Source: Oligoflexia bacterium
GTDB taxonomy: Bacteria > Bdellovibrionota > UBA1018
Reading direction: 5' to 3'
NCBI GenBank assembly: GCA_903895855.1
Contig: CAITVN010000182.1
Span: 1-57,389, forward strand
DNA: 57,389 nucleotides
Under the pieces are notes generated by a model. The model ran no database searches and had not been told where the DNA came from. It saw only the letters and a list, made by a program, of their open reading frames with translations. Within the stretch, counting starts at the first letter, position 1. Each line of letters begins with the position of its first letter. A program made the translations under genes and the position numbers. This document shows positions 49,081 to 57,389 of the stretch, in pieces.

Positions 49081-50334
49081 ATGAACAACTACTCAATCGG
49101 TTTTGCGTTGGTGAGCTCGTTAATGGCTTGCGCGTCGTTGGCGGGCTGCAATAGTAGCGATTCGGGTCCCATTTCGATGGGCACTGAAATTTCTGAAATT
49201 TCACTGTCTGCCCATTTGGGTGGCGCGACCATTTATTGGCAAGCCGACCGATGGAAACAAGACTTAGCGAAAACTGTCGTTCGCGGTATATCTATCGCAA
49301 GCGAAAAAGAACCCACGTATTTCGCGATCGACGAAAAACTTCTCGCTGGCGATGACCTTTCACTCAAGTGTTCTGCTGAAGTTGTCGAATACCGAGACTC
49401 TGACGACAAAGTCGGCACTCTCAAGAGAACATTGATTCGAGGCGCGGCCGATGGTCGGTCGGCAACCAAATACACCATTCTCGGTGACAAAAATTTAGTG
49501 ACGAGCACGTTGGTTGATAAAGAATTCAAATCTGATCCGTACGTCGAGACGTCTAAAATGGTCTTTGTCGATTATGACTGGCAAGACGGCAAAATTCACG
49601 TTCAGACTGAATTAGCCGATGGCTCTTTAGTCGATAGAGAAACGTTCGCAGTCGGGCCGCTTGCTCGTTTTAAAAGTGCGGGTAACAGCGAAAATTTAGC
49701 GATCGCTTTCTCGTCGAAGACTTCGACTTGTGACGGCGAAACTCTTTTTGAAGGGTGCTCTACAGCTGTTATTTTCGGTGGTAGAGCTCAAGACCTTAAA
49801 ATCGGAGGGGTCCCACTTGCTGTTTGGACCGACGGAAAAATGTTTCGCGTTCTTGGTGCTGAAGCCTCAGGCAAACTTTGGGTTAGTGACGGAAAATCTC
49901 GTGTCGACGGCCCGGTCTTAACTCCTGGCGTGCACCGCGACTTTACATTCACGGCTAAAGGAAATGCGCTCATTCTTCAAGTGAGTGAGACTGAAGTTAA
50001 TCTTTTGGCTCAAGGTGGTGCGGCAGGATTTGTCACCCACGCGATCATTGCGAACCGCACGGCAATCGGGTCAATCCCCATCGTAGGTGGCTTGCTTCGC
50101 GGTGCTGTAGATAGCAAGATTGTTGTCGTGGGCGATACTGTTCACATAGCCTGGCTTGAAACCGATAAAGCCGGAAGGTTCTCGGTCATACAATACCTTT
50201 CTGGAAACGATTTGAGTTCGATTTCTGGGTACGCGTTTGACATTCCACCAGGGCCTCCTACGGAGTCGCCACCGTGTGATAAGTGTGGCGAAACCGCTGA
50301 GCCGACCCATGCGGGTCAACCTGAAGCCCAGTAG
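49081..50334 (+). CDS. Lipoprotein of unknown function
   Basis: 417 residues. Lipoprotein signal with LAGC (Cys about 23), followed by NSSDSGP. Strand-rich with repeated W-x-DGK / SDGK-type turns (VWTDGKMFRV, LWVSDGKSRV), so a beta-propeller-like fold is possible. The C-terminus is Pro-rich with CDKCG. Not recognised. The YkgJ-family gene begins 26 bases later. Confidence 0.7.
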   Translation: MNNYSIGFALVSSLMACASLAGCNSSDSGPISMGTEISEISLSAHLGGATIYWQADRWKQDLAKTVVRGISIASEKEPTYFAIDEKLLAGDDLSLKCSAEVVEYRDSDDKVGTLKRTLIRGAADGRSATKYTILGDKNLVTSTLVDKEFKSDPYVETSKMVFVDYDWQDGKIHVQTELADGSLVDRETFAVGPLARFKSAGNSENLAIAFSSKTSTCDGETLFEGCSTAVIFGGRAQDLKIGGVPLAVWTDGKMFRVLGAEASGKLWVSDGKSRVDGPVLTPGVHRDFTFTAKGNALILQVSETEVNLLAQGGAAGFVTHAIIANRTAIGSIPIVGGLLRGAVDSKIVVVGDTVHIAWLETDKAGRFSVIQYLSGNDLSSISGYAFDIPPGPPTESPPCDKCGETAEPTHAGQPEAQ

Positions 50335-50359
50335 TTCTAGAAATAGACTGGATAAAAAA

Positions 50360-51109
50360 ATGAACCAAAAATCCGGCCAAAGACCGATAGACTTCGACCC
50401 TAAATGGGATGATGAAACAGAAACTGCTTCTTATTTTGAGACTTTAAAGACTCATCAAGAGGCGAGTCAGCGTGAACTCATCAGTCGAAACAAAGAGCCT
50501 GAAGAGCTAGCCTACTGCTTGGCTGATGCCGCCCATTCGCTGGCTCTGCAGTTTTTTGAACAAGTCGGAAATGACTTCGAAACCTCCTGTAAAAGCGGGT
50601 GTTCTTATTGTTGCCATCAACCGGCTACTGTATTTGCGTTTGAAGCCATTCGCATTGCGCGAGAACTTAAGAATTCACTTACGAGTGATGACTTAAAATT
50701 TCTCGAAGAAACGATGGTAGCGAGGGTGAATGACTTTAAGGGTTCTTCGGTTGGCAAACAGATCAACAACAAGGCTGCCTGCCCATTACTCACGAATCAT
50801 CAATGTTCGGTTTACGCGAGTAGACCATTGACTTGCCGATTGGCCCATTCGTTTTCAGTTAAAAAGTGTCGCCAAGCGTTTGAAAAAGATCGCAATCTGG
50901 TTCAGATTCCGGTTGCCCTCGAACTTTTGTCAGCGGTGAGCGGAATCATCGAAGCGGTCTATGGGGGGCTTCCTGGCGCGAAGTTAGACGCCAATCTCTA
51001 TGAGTTGTCTTCGGCGGTTTTGGTTGCGCTTTCTCAGCCCGATGCCGCATCAAAGTGGGCGAGTGGTGATCGGTCTATTTTTCGAAACTGCATCAAAGAC
51101 GACACTTAA
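50360..51109 (+). CDS. YkgJ-family Cys-cluster protein
   Basis: 249 residues from ATG 50360; the longer frame overlaps the previous gene. Cys cluster SCKSGCSYCCHQP (about 75-87) and ACPLLTNHQCSVYASRPLTCR (about 137-157) match the YkgJ/UPF0153 zinc-or-iron-chelating pattern, as does the CxxxxxxCxxCC start. Cytosolic; role unknown. Probably one transcript with the preceding lipoprotein. Confidence 0.87.
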   Translation: MNQKSGQRPIDFDPKWDDETETASYFETLKTHQEASQRELISRNKEPEELAYCLADAAHSLALQFFEQVGNDFETSCKSGCSYCCHQPATVFAFEAIRIARELKNSLTSDDLKFLEETMVARVNDFKGSSVGKQINNKAACPLLTNHQCSVYASRPLTCRLAHSFSVKKCRQAFEKDRNLVQIPVALELLSAVSGIIEAVYGGLPGAKLDANLYELSSAVLVALSQPDAASKWASGDRSIFRNCIKDDT

Positions 51110-51151
51110 AACGCTGGGTCAGAACTTTCACCTAAATTCCTACCTAAATTG

Positions 51152-51643
51152 TCAATCGACCCATTTGCATTTAGGTGTAAACTTTTTTTGGTTGATACGA
51201 ACGAAAAAAGGCTTCCAAGTGGTTGAGTCGGACGGCCCTTCAATCACGAGTGATTCGCCGGTTGGGCTCTGAGCTTCGAGTTTGATTCTTTCAGCTTTCA
51301 TTTGAAATTTGGTGACAGATATGCTTGCACCCAACACAAAGTAGTTGGGCTGCATTTGGAGTGAGTCACCCGATTTGGTCCACCAGCTGAGTGAACCTTT
51401 AGCGACATAAAGGTGTTGTGAGTAGGTTGTCGCTTCGATCGGTACTTGAGAAATATCGAGTTCTTCGACTTTCCATTGAGACAAGAGCATGATGCCGGGT
51501 GCAAACGGTGATTCTGGTATGCAATTGAGCACTGCTGTTTTTGAGTCGTTGAATGCCTCAGAAGCACTAGCCATGGGGGTCAAAAGTGCCAGGACTAAGA
51601 GAAAAGTAACCGCCAGGATTTTGTTCTGTAGGGTATTCGTCAT
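51152..51643 (-). CDS. Secreted protein of unknown function
   Basis: 163 residues from the ATG at 51643 (a GTG two codons earlier is possible). Signal peptide about 1-27 (AVTFLLVLALLTPMASA). Two Cys (LNCIPES, PKCKWVD) at the ends of the mature chain. Beta-rich, no family recognised. Divergent from the lipoprotein gene at 51.86 kb; the spacer holds two dyads. Confidence 0.65.
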   Translation of the reverse strand: MTNTLQNKILAVTFLLVLALLTPMASASEAFNDSKTAVLNCIPESPFAPGIMLLSQWKVEELDISQVPIEATTYSQHLYVAKGSLSWWTKSGDSLQMQPNYFVLGASISVTKFQMKAERIKLEAQSPTGESLVIEGPSDSTTWKPFFVRINQKKFTPKCKWVD

Positions 51644-51735
51644 AGTCACTATTCATTGCCAATTTCGCGCCAGTTTTGAATGCAAGGGGTTCAATTTGAG
51701 AGTGGTTTTGAGGTCTTTGGTTGGGCCAAATCTAG

Positions 51736-51760
51736 CAACTGTCTAGATCTTAGACAGTTG
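51736..51760. promoter_or_regulatory. Perfect 10-bp dyad in divergent spacer
   Basis: CAACTGTCTA (51736-51745), 5-base loop, TAGACAGTTG (51751-51760), followed by TTTT on the plus strand. It lies between two divergent genes, so an operator is likelier than a terminator. Confidence 0.5.
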
Positions 51761-51788
51761 TTTTGAGGCGAAAAAAGGGATGTTATTT

Positions 51789-51805
51789 TACACTTTAATA
51801 GTGTA
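51789..51805 (+). promoter_or_regulatory. TACACT-N5-AGTGTA dyad
   Basis: Same arms as the hipBA operator palindrome (TACACTATAGTGTA at 6265-6278) with a five-base instead of two-base centre. It sits 59-75 bases before the lipoprotein ATG at 51864, and TACACT could itself be the -10. Possibly coincidental. Confidence 0.35.
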
Positions 51806-51863
51806 CTAAGCTCGTATGTTAAAGTTATTTTCTAGGATTTTTAGGGCTTTTTTGGGGGCGACC

Positions 51864-52658
51864 ATGACGTCGCGACCAGTCTTGAGCCTACTTTCAGTTT
51901 TGATTGCAGTGGTACTTGGGACGAGTGCGTGCGAGCCCCAATCAGAAGATGCCCAGTTGGTGCAAGATCAGAAAAACGATCAAAAACTGTACTCGGCGTG
52001 TTCTGTGTTAGAAACTCAAAAAACGGGGTGTGTTTGGACGGTCGATTATTGGGTTGAGCAGTCTTCACTGGGTTACGAAAGTAAAAACAAAGAAATTAGC
52101 AAAGACCTTAAAATCGAGCCCATTTGGGTCGGTTCGGTTGGGTCAACCTACGGTAGCCGCATCAGCGAACCTTGGCAAGCACTTCAGCTCTTGAAATCTC
52201 CTGATGGGTTTGACTGCCGGCTGGGGCAAGAGAGTTCTCAGTCAAGCATTCTCGTGATTGACTGTGAAGTGGTTGTTCGCACTGATTCGACTGAAGAACA
52301 AGATGCCAGTACACCACAAGATGCTTCTCAGAACTCCGCCATTTCGGCTGATCGAGAACAGATTGACATCGAAACTTCTATTCGGGTATTTGAAGCGACT
52401 CAAAGAGAAGTGTTCACGGCGAAGCTAAATGGAAAATATTTTGCTTCAGCTTGTTACATCGAGCAATCGATTAAAGAACTCGACAAGGTATTGGGTGAGA
52501 CTGATCCCACTACCTGGTTTAAGCTCTCGAAAGAAAAACAAAAGCAGATCACTGAGCTCTACAAGACCGTTTGGGCCTTTAATTTGGGGCTTCTCAGTTC
52601 GGTAGATTCAATGCGGGCACCGAACCTCTGTCAAGGAAACGATTCGCTACTTCATTAG
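51864..52658 (+). CDS. Lipoprotein of unknown function
   Basis: 264 residues from ATG 51864 (GGGGG five bases upstream); ATG 51816 would add 16 residues and lengthen the signal. Lipobox TSAC (Cys about 23). Mature chain has an acidic Gln/Asp-rich part (EEQDASTPQDASQNSA) and five Cys. Not recognised. Followed 63 bases on by the arrestin-like gene. Confidence 0.68.
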   Translation: MTSRPVLSLLSVLIAVVLGTSACEPQSEDAQLVQDQKNDQKLYSACSVLETQKTGCVWTVDYWVEQSSLGYESKNKEISKDLKIEPIWVGSVGSTYGSRISEPWQALQLLKSPDGFDCRLGQESSQSSILVIDCEVVVRTDSTEEQDASTPQDASQNSAISADREQIDIETSIRVFEATQREVFTAKLNGKYFASACYIEQSIKELDKVLGETDPTTWFKLSKEKQKQITELYKTVWAFNLGLLSSVDSMRAPNLCQGNDSLLH

Positions 52659-52721
52659 CTTTTTTTGGAATCCAAATTACCTTCTGTAAATTTGGTTTGA
52701 GTTAGACTAGAGTTTTCAGAT

Positions 52722-53492
52722 ATGAAGGGCATCAGTTTTCAGTCTGGTATAGAAATTCGTGTTGAAATTCAGGGTGAGAAGTGGAGCCCCGGCGATACGC
52801 TATTGGGTACTTTAACTCTTTCGAACCGTTCTTCAAAACCCGTCGAGCTCTCTGCAGTGCGACTTGACCTGAGTCGCGGTCTCGAAAGAAAATTAAAGAA
52901 AGATGCTGCTACTGCTTTTGATGTTGGCGTTTCAGTTCGCCCACAACTGCCCGGCGTTCTTGAGGCGGGGGCTTCAACTGGCGAGTTAGCGTGGACCTAT
53001 CAATTGGCTCATGACACTGCCGTTTCGGATGTGAGCGGTAGTCTTTTTGTCGTCTATGGTCTGGGGGCTTTGACGACACTTCGTCTGAAGATTGAGCCGA
53101 TTGAGGCGATTCGTGAAATGATGTTGTCGCTGTCAGCGGCATTTAAATTCAAACTCAATCACACTTACAGTTCTAAGCAAGGCTATACTGAGTTCGTGTT
53201 GTCGCCACCCGACGGTAGAGAATTTGGGTTTGTGAATCAACTCTGCTTATTTACTCGCTCAGACGAAACTGACATACACCTTCGGTTTGAATTTGATGTG
53301 CAAGTGGTTGACGGAGCTTCACCTGGCTTGAAAACCAAAGTTGTCACCAAGAAATTTGAGCGAACGGTGATGTGGGTCGATCTGCTTCACCGTTTCAATG
53401 GCAAATTGAACAAAGATGCATTTGAGTCACTTTTTCAAGAGGTTCTCAAAGAGTTTTCTGATCGAACCACTCAAGGTGCGATGGGCGAATAA
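52722..53492 (+). CDS. Arrestin/SpoOM-like beta-sandwich protein
   Basis: 256 residues, cytosolic. The N-terminus (IEIRVEIQGEKWSPGDTLLGTLTLSNRSSKPVELSAVRLDL) has the G-E-x-x-x-G-x-x-x-x-G-x-v-x-l pattern of arrestin-like and SpoOM proteins; the second half is also beta-rich (LRFEFDVQVVDG, KFERTVMWVDL). Resemblance is at fold level only; function unknown. Ends 10 bases before the convergent CoA-transferase gene. Confidence 0.55.
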   Translation: MKGISFQSGIEIRVEIQGEKWSPGDTLLGTLTLSNRSSKPVELSAVRLDLSRGLERKLKKDAATAFDVGVSVRPQLPGVLEAGASTGELAWTYQLAHDTAVSDVSGSLFVVYGLGALTTLRLKIEPIEAIREMMLSLSAAFKFKLNHTYSSKQGYTEFVLSPPDGREFGFVNQLCLFTRSDETDIHLRFEFDVQVVDGASPGLKTKVVTKKFERTVMWVDLLHRFNGKLNKDAFESLFQEVLKEFSDRTTQGAMGE

Positions 53493-53502
53493 ACGGCAAA
53501 TC

Positions 53503-54810
53503 TCAGGTGAATGAAAAATGCCGAATATCTGAAGCTTGTCGGGCGAGGTCGCGCCTAAAGTCGGGATGTGAAATTGAAATCAAAGCCTTAGCCCGCTCGC
53601 GAAGGGTCAAGCCATGAAGATTGACTGCCCCAAATTCAGTGACAACCCAATGAACGTGGCCACGGGTGGTCACGACCCCGGCGCCAGGTTTGAGCTGTGG
53701 TACGATTCGCGATAAGGTTCCTTTTGAAGCAGTCGCTGGTAGGGCTATGATCGGCATTCCGCCTTTTGAAAGAGCAGCGCCATGAATGAAATCCATTTGG
53801 CCACCAATTCCAGAAAAAATCTGATGACCAATTGAATCGGCACAAACTTGGCCGGTTAAATCAATTTCAATGGCCGAATTGATGGCGACCACTTTCGGGT
53901 TCTTACGAATGAGTGCCGTGTCGTTGGTTCGATCGCAAGGATGAAATTCGACCGAAGGGTTGTCATGAATGTAGTTGAATAGTTTTTTTGTGCCTGTCAC
54001 GAAACTCGTGGTTGTGCGTCCGGGGTGAACCTCTTTGTACTTGTTGTTGACTACGCCCATCTCGAGAAGCGCGATCATATTGTCTGCGAACATTTCAGTG
54101 TGAACACCCAGGTCGTGCTTATGGGTTAAGCGACTCAGTACGGCGTTTGGAATTCCGCCGATTCCGACTTGCAGTGTTGAGCCATCTTGAATCAGGTCTG
54201 CGATGATTTGGCCAATGGCCGCTTCAACTGGGTTTTCTACTGCTGTCGGCGACTCGGGTAGGGGGCGATTGGTGTGAATGAACTGTTTGAAACGACTGAT
54301 GTGAATAAAAGAGTTTCCGTGAGTTCGAGGCATCTGCTCATTGATCTCGGCTATCACGATTTCGGCTGATTCTGCTGCCGCTTTTGCGGTGTCAATCGAG
54401 GTGCCCAAAGAACAAAATCCATGGGCATCGGGTGGCGAAACCTGAATCAAAGCCACATCAAGAGGAATGCCTCGTGTGAGAAACAAGTTTGGGATATCTG
54501 AAAGAAAGACGGGCATGAAATCAGCGCGGCCCTCGCTGATAGGACCTCGCAGACCAGGGCTGGTAAAAAGCGATACTGAAAAAAATCGCCCTTCAAACTC
54601 AGGTTGAGCAAATTTAATGACGCCCGGCAAGTGCAAGTGAAAGAGAGAAACATTTTCAAGGTTCTTTCGTTCACAAAGAGCGTTGATGAGCGGTTCTGGG
54701 TAAGCGGCCGCACCATGAACGAAAATTTTCATTTCGCTCTTGATTGAAGCCAATGCATCGCTAGGTGAAACGGCTCGTAGTTTCCAATCGGGCAAGTTAA
54801 ATTTTGACAT
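53503..54810 (-). CDS. Acetyl-CoA hydrolase/transferase family protein
   Basis: 435 residues, the length of the 4-hydroxybutyrate/acetate CoA-transferase group. SLFTSPGLRGPISEGRADFMPVFLSDIP (about 82-110), VSPPDAHGFCSLGTS, VGIGGIPNAVL (about 216), GVHTEMFADN (catalytic Glu about 235), and GAALSKGG with ALPATASKGTLSRIVP in the C-terminal domain. Moves CoA between acyl-CoA and a carboxylate such as acetate or hydroxybutyrate. Single gene. Confidence 0.92.
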   Translation of the reverse strand: MSKFNLPDWKLRAVSPSDALASIKSEMKIFVHGAAAYPEPLINALCERKNLENVSLFHLHLPGVIKFAQPEFEGRFFSVSLFTSPGLRGPISEGRADFMPVFLSDIPNLFLTRGIPLDVALIQVSPPDAHGFCSLGTSIDTAKAAAESAEIVIAEINEQMPRTHGNSFIHISRFKQFIHTNRPLPESPTAVENPVEAAIGQIIADLIQDGSTLQVGIGGIPNAVLSRLTHKHDLGVHTEMFADNMIALLEMGVVNNKYKEVHPGRTTTSFVTGTKKLFNYIHDNPSVEFHPCDRTNDTALIRKNPKVVAINSAIEIDLTGQVCADSIGHQIFSGIGGQMDFIHGAALSKGGMPIIALPATASKGTLSRIVPQLKPGAGVVTTRGHVHWVVTEFGAVNLHGLTLRERAKALISISHPDFRRDLARQASDIRHFSFT

Positions 54811-54915
54811 GATGATGAGACCCCTTATATTTGTACCTTCTAATGTAATCTTGTTTTTCTAATTGTACAGAGGTCACGACCACTACATTTCGATTTAATG
54901 ACTGAGCTAGTAGTC

Positions 54916-55016
54916 AGTGGGCTTAATCGAGTATCCAACTGCTTAGGTCGGGGCAAATTGACCGAAAAATTTTTGGCGCTGAGCGATTGGGAAGTCTTCG
55001 GCGACTAGAGCCCACT
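54916..55016. other. Long-range inverted repeat in the CoA-transferase/radical SAM spacer
   Basis: AGTGGGCT (54916-54923) and AGCCCACT (55009-55016) could close an RNA domain of about 100 bases; CTAGT/ACTAG nearby adds to it. Lies in the leader of the radical SAM gene. The rest of 54811-55088 shows no gene. Confidence 0.25.
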
Positions 55017-55088
55017 CCTAATTGAATGAGAACTAGGTAGTATTGCTTAGAGAAATGGTCGTCACCAGAAAATTAGGACCTGTCAAAT

Positions 55089-56138
55089 GTGGCGAAATCA
55101 GAGAATAATTCGATTATGAAAAAGACTCCATTCGTGCGTGGAATCAAGTTCGTCAACCGACTCGCGAGAAAAAATGGGCCTAAATATGCCTGCATTCAGT
55201 TAACGACTCGTTGTAATATGCGATGCAGTTTTTGCGGATTTTGGTCAGAAAAAGCGATTCCTGATCATGAACTGAAGTTGAGTGATTATCAAAAGCTGGC
55301 CGATGAGCTCGCAGATGAATACGGATTGTTACTCACTACCCTAGAGGGCGGCGAACCGTTTGTTCGCAAAGACCTGGTTGAGATTGTGCGAATCTTTGGC
55401 GAGCGCCACATGCCGATCTTATATACGAATGGTTGGTTTGTGACCGAAGAACTTGCGAAAGCGTTATTCGACGCCGGCCTGCATAAGATTGGAGTCTCAA
55501 TTGATTACCCCGATGCCGAAAGGCATGATCGAAAGCGCGGAACCGTTGGTGCCTGGGGTCGGGCTTGGAAAGCGGTTGAGCTTCTGAAAAATGCGGCACC
55601 TTATGGTGGAACTCAGGTGTCGGTTCTGACGGTATTCATGAAAGATAACCAAAATGAACTCGAGCGAATGCTACAATTGAGTCAGGATAAAGGGGTTGGC
55701 CATGAGATCAATCTTTTGTCTTTGCAGGGGTTTCATCGGGCCGGACAATCTGAAAATGAGTTACCTGAATTGCCTGTGTCAGCGGGCCTTCTTGAGCTCT
55801 GGGAGAAATACCCACATTTTAGAACGTTTCGTGACTATCTAAAAAATATTGATCATTTCGTATCACAAGCAGAAATGCCCGCGTGCCTTGCGGGTCGAGC
55901 CGGAGTGAACGTGGGTGAGACCGGTGAAATCTCGCCTTGCATTGAAAAAGTGAATCACACGTTTGGCAATATCAAGTCAGAATCGTTTTCGAAAATTTAT
56001 GACCGCCTGAACGAAGCTCAGTTCGGCAAAGACTGTCAGTGCTGTTGGACACTGTGCCGAGGCCTTGGTCAAGTCATGGGTGATCGAACCAACTTCAGTG
56101 GTTGGAAAGACTTGGTTAGTCGAATGCAGGTGAACTGA
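55089..56138 (+). CDS. Radical SAM protein with SPASM-like Cys cluster
   Basis: 349 residues. CNMRCSFCGFW (CxxxCxxC 4Fe-4S site, about 38-45), GGEPFVRKD (SAM amino-group motif, about 88), GVSIDYPD, then a C-terminal set of Cys (ACLAGR, SPCIEKV, DCQCCWTLCRG) that could hold one or two auxiliary clusters as in SPASM/Twitch enzymes. The substrate is not apparent; no small peptide precursor gene is adjacent. GTG 55089 (AGGA upstream) or ATG 55116 may start it. Confidence 0.88.
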   Translation: MAKSENNSIMKKTPFVRGIKFVNRLARKNGPKYACIQLTTRCNMRCSFCGFWSEKAIPDHELKLSDYQKLADELADEYGLLLTTLEGGEPFVRKDLVEIVRIFGERHMPILYTNGWFVTEELAKALFDAGLHKIGVSIDYPDAERHDRKRGTVGAWGRAWKAVELLKNAAPYGGTQVSVLTVFMKDNQNELERMLQLSQDKGVGHEINLLSLQGFHRAGQSENELPELPVSAGLLELWEKYPHFRTFRDYLKNIDHFVSQAEMPACLAGRAGVNVGETGEISPCIEKVNHTFGNIKSESFSKIYDRLNEAQFGKDCQCCWTLCRGLGQVMGDRTNFSGWKDLVSRMQVN

Positions 56139-56149
56139 AGGCTTTCTGA

Positions 56150-56590
56150 TCACTTCACTGGACTTTGCTGCGAACTGATTTCACGTGAAAGTGCCTTCAC
56201 CTTCTCGCGAGTCTCAGGGCTAAGTGAATTGTAGAATCCCTCTGGGTCTGCTTGGGCTTTCTCTATGGTCTTGAGCATCGCATCGGCATCGCCGCCTTGC
56301 TGCTTTGCCAAATCAGATAAGGCATCACCTGAGAGTTGGTAAACCTGATCTTTTGTTTTCTGATCAATTTTTCCGTCATTGCCTTTGGCGACGCCGTCGA
56401 CTTTTTTGTCGGCCGCCTCAGCTTTAGCATTTCCTTGAATGACCTTTTGTCTGGCGCTAGAATCATTGAGAAGTTCTTGGGTATCTCTGAGGGCTTGCAG
56501 ATCGGGTGCTGAAAGACCGCCCGAATCAGCGGCGACAGCAGCGACCGAAATTAGGCAAATCGACAAAAATACTGCAATCATTCTTCGCAT
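56150..56590 (-). CDS. Small secreted helical protein
   Basis: 146 residues. Signal peptide about 1-21 (IAVFLSICLISVAAVAA). The mature part is polar, helical, Lys/Asp/Gln-rich with no Cys (SARQKVIQGNAKAEAADKKVDGVAKG). Not recognised. Convergent with the radical SAM gene (11-base gap). Confidence 0.65.
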   Translation of the reverse strand: MRRMIAVFLSICLISVAAVAADSGGLSAPDLQALRDTQELLNDSSARQKVIQGNAKAEAADKKVDGVAKGNDGKIDQKTKDQVYQLSGDALSDLAKQQGGDADAMLKTIEKAQADPEGFYNSLSPETREKVKALSREISSQQSPVK

Positions 56591-56742
56591 TGAGCTAGTC
56601 CCCAGTTCTCAGATTGTAGCATCTACTTTTGACAAGCCCAAGCTGTGTCAATTTCGACTTTTTTTAATCGCCATTGGTGATGGTTGCAGTTCAAGTAGCG
56701 AAAATAGCCCAAGCATCGTGCGAAAGAGGGATGGCTGTTGGG

Positions 56743-56770
56743 TGCCCCCGGGTTGGTCACCGGGGGTACT
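56743..56770. other. GC-rich hairpin
   Basis: GTGCCCCCGG (56743-56752) and CCGGGGGTAC (56761-56770) pair over ten positions with one G-T, 8-base loop. No T-run follows on either strand. It stands 23 bases past the stop of the right-edge gene, whose transcript it may end in a Rho-dependent or structural way. The rest of 56591-56792 shows nothing clear. Confidence 0.45.
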
Positions 56771-56792
56771 GAGATGAATGCAGCGTTCGCAA

Positions 56793-57233
56793 CTAAAACT
56801 CGAACGCATCTAACGGAAACATCATTTGTTTTCTATTTCCGGTAAAATAGTAAAGTGAAACTGGTGAATTGTTATAGCCACCACCCAGGCCCTTTGAATC
56901 ATTCATGTTGAGCTCCAAAGTGGCCAAGTGATAGGTGCCAGCCGCGTCTTTGACTCGACCAAAGAAGACTCCACCTTGAGTGCTTTCTGATGTGGTAGCG
57001 TCAAACCAGTCTGCACTCATCGGATCGTAGTAAGTGTACATTCGTTTGAAAACATTGGGCTCGCTAATACGATAGGTCGAACTTGCGCTTGAACTACCCA
57101 CGCCTTCGACTGGAACAAATTCAATCACTTTTGACACCGTTGAATTTGAAAGCTGTAACTGAGCAATCTCTGTTTTAGACTGAAGGTTGACTCGAAGTTC
57201 GGCGCGTAACGAGCGACCGGCTTCTTGACCCAC
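56793..57233 (-). pseudogene. Probable N-terminally truncated secreted-type protein
   Basis: 146 residues from a GTG at 57233 with no Shine-Dalgarno; the frame continues upstream to a TAA about 40 bases away without any better start. No signal peptide, yet the sequence (AELRVNLQSKTEIAQLQLSNSTV, TYHLATLELNMND, GGYNNSPVSLYYFTGNRKQ) looks like the C-terminal beta part of an extracellular protein. It may be a fragment or a gene with an unusual start. Not recognised. Confidence 0.45.
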
Positions 57234-57284
57234 AAACGTTTTAAAAACTAACCTAGAAACGACAATAAATTCGATTTAAACAAC

Positions 57285-57371
57285 AAAAAAACACTGGAAG
57301 TAAGCCTATTTTGGCTTTAGGTTTGATTTTACAAGAAACAGAACTTAAGCAAAGAAAGGTCACTTCCAGTG
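57285..57371 (-). ncRNA. Hairpin-closed element ending in T7 (sRNA or attenuator candidate)
   Basis: On the minus strand, CACTGGAAGT (57371-57362) pairs with ACTTCCAGTG (57301-57292), which is followed at once by TTTTTTT (57291-57285). An inner hairpin AAGCC-N6-GGCTT precedes the closing arm. The T-run directly after the stem is the mark of intrinsic termination. It may be a small RNA, the end of a gene lying to the right of the window, or a leader attenuator of the fragment gene 50 bases downstream. Confidence 0.4.
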
Positions 57372-57389
57372 AGGTTAAAAAATAGCAAA

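Noticed and set aside
50237..50359. N-terminal extension of the YkgJ protein
   Set aside because: It overlaps the coding end of the lipoprotein gene and has no family similarity; ATG 50360 fits the gene spacing.
56630..56670. TTGACA/TGTCAA hairpin near a T7 run as a plus-strand terminator
   Set aside because: The T-run is separated from the stem by several bases, and no plus-strand gene ends directly before it.
1..57389. Insertion sequences, integrases, prophage or tRNA genes
   Set aside because: No transposase, recombinase, phage structural protein or cloverleaf-like segment was recognised by eye; a tRNAscan/ISfinder run would be needed to exclude them fully.

Overview
The window reads as a chromosomal segment of a predatory or free-living Gram-negative bacterium, most likely a member of the Bdellovibrionota (Bdellovibrio and relatives). 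This is an inference from gene content and style: many secreted peptidases, lipoproteins, a PilZ protein, a chemoreceptor, many GTG/TTG starts, and almost no operon-scale metabolic genes. No rRNA, tRNA, CRISPR array, transposase or phage structural gene was recognised.

Left part (1-13.9 kb) is an accessory island. It holds a coiled-coil protein cut by the window edge, a SEC-C protein, an AbiE-type toxin/antitoxin pair behind a perfect 12-bp operator dyad, a truncated AAA ATPase, a recombination scar carrying 33 bp nearly identical to the coiled-coil gene, an intact DUF4143-type ATPase, a HipBA-like pair, a 1555-residue SWIM-Snf2 helicase and a second full DUF4143-type ATPase. Every DUF4143 ATPase gene in the window, including a third full copy at 33-34 kb, has an inverted repeat just upstream. 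The two copies at 12.7 and 34.2 kb share the same half-site (CCAAAT...ATTTGG).

Middle part (14-25 kb): an envelope cluster (CxC redoxin, FixH/YtkA-like lipoprotein with an MxxMxH motif, Cys-Cys outer-membrane barrel) may be a metal or redox system. After it come a small Cys-rich secreted protein, a MazEF-like pair, a sugar-nucleotide epimerase with an in-frame 24-bp tandem repeat, a papain-family protease, a cNMP-like/PilZ fusion, a divergent glycosyltransferase-like protein and a gingipain-family (C25) protease with a clear intrinsic terminator.

25-33 kb: an intergenic block with three copies of a 16-bp hairpin-forming repeat, a MscS-type channel, a TolC/MacA/MacB tripartite efflux operon and a secreted M14 carboxypeptidase.

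33-57 kb: the third ATPase; a MetRS-like synthetase whose methionine-pocket residues are largely replaced; an MsrB-MsrA lipoprotein fusion; a GNAT; a periplasmic sensor protein coupled to a histidine kinase; a HAD phosphatase; a second AbiE pair with its own dyads; a chemoreceptor fused to haemerythrin; VF530 protein; methionine aminopeptidase; DUF2461 protein; a GlcD-type FAD oxidase; several lipoproteins; a YkgJ protein; an acetyl-CoA hydrolase/transferase; a radical SAM/SPASM-like protein; and two secreted proteins. The right edge contains an 80-90-nt hairpin-closed element ending in T7 on the minus strand.
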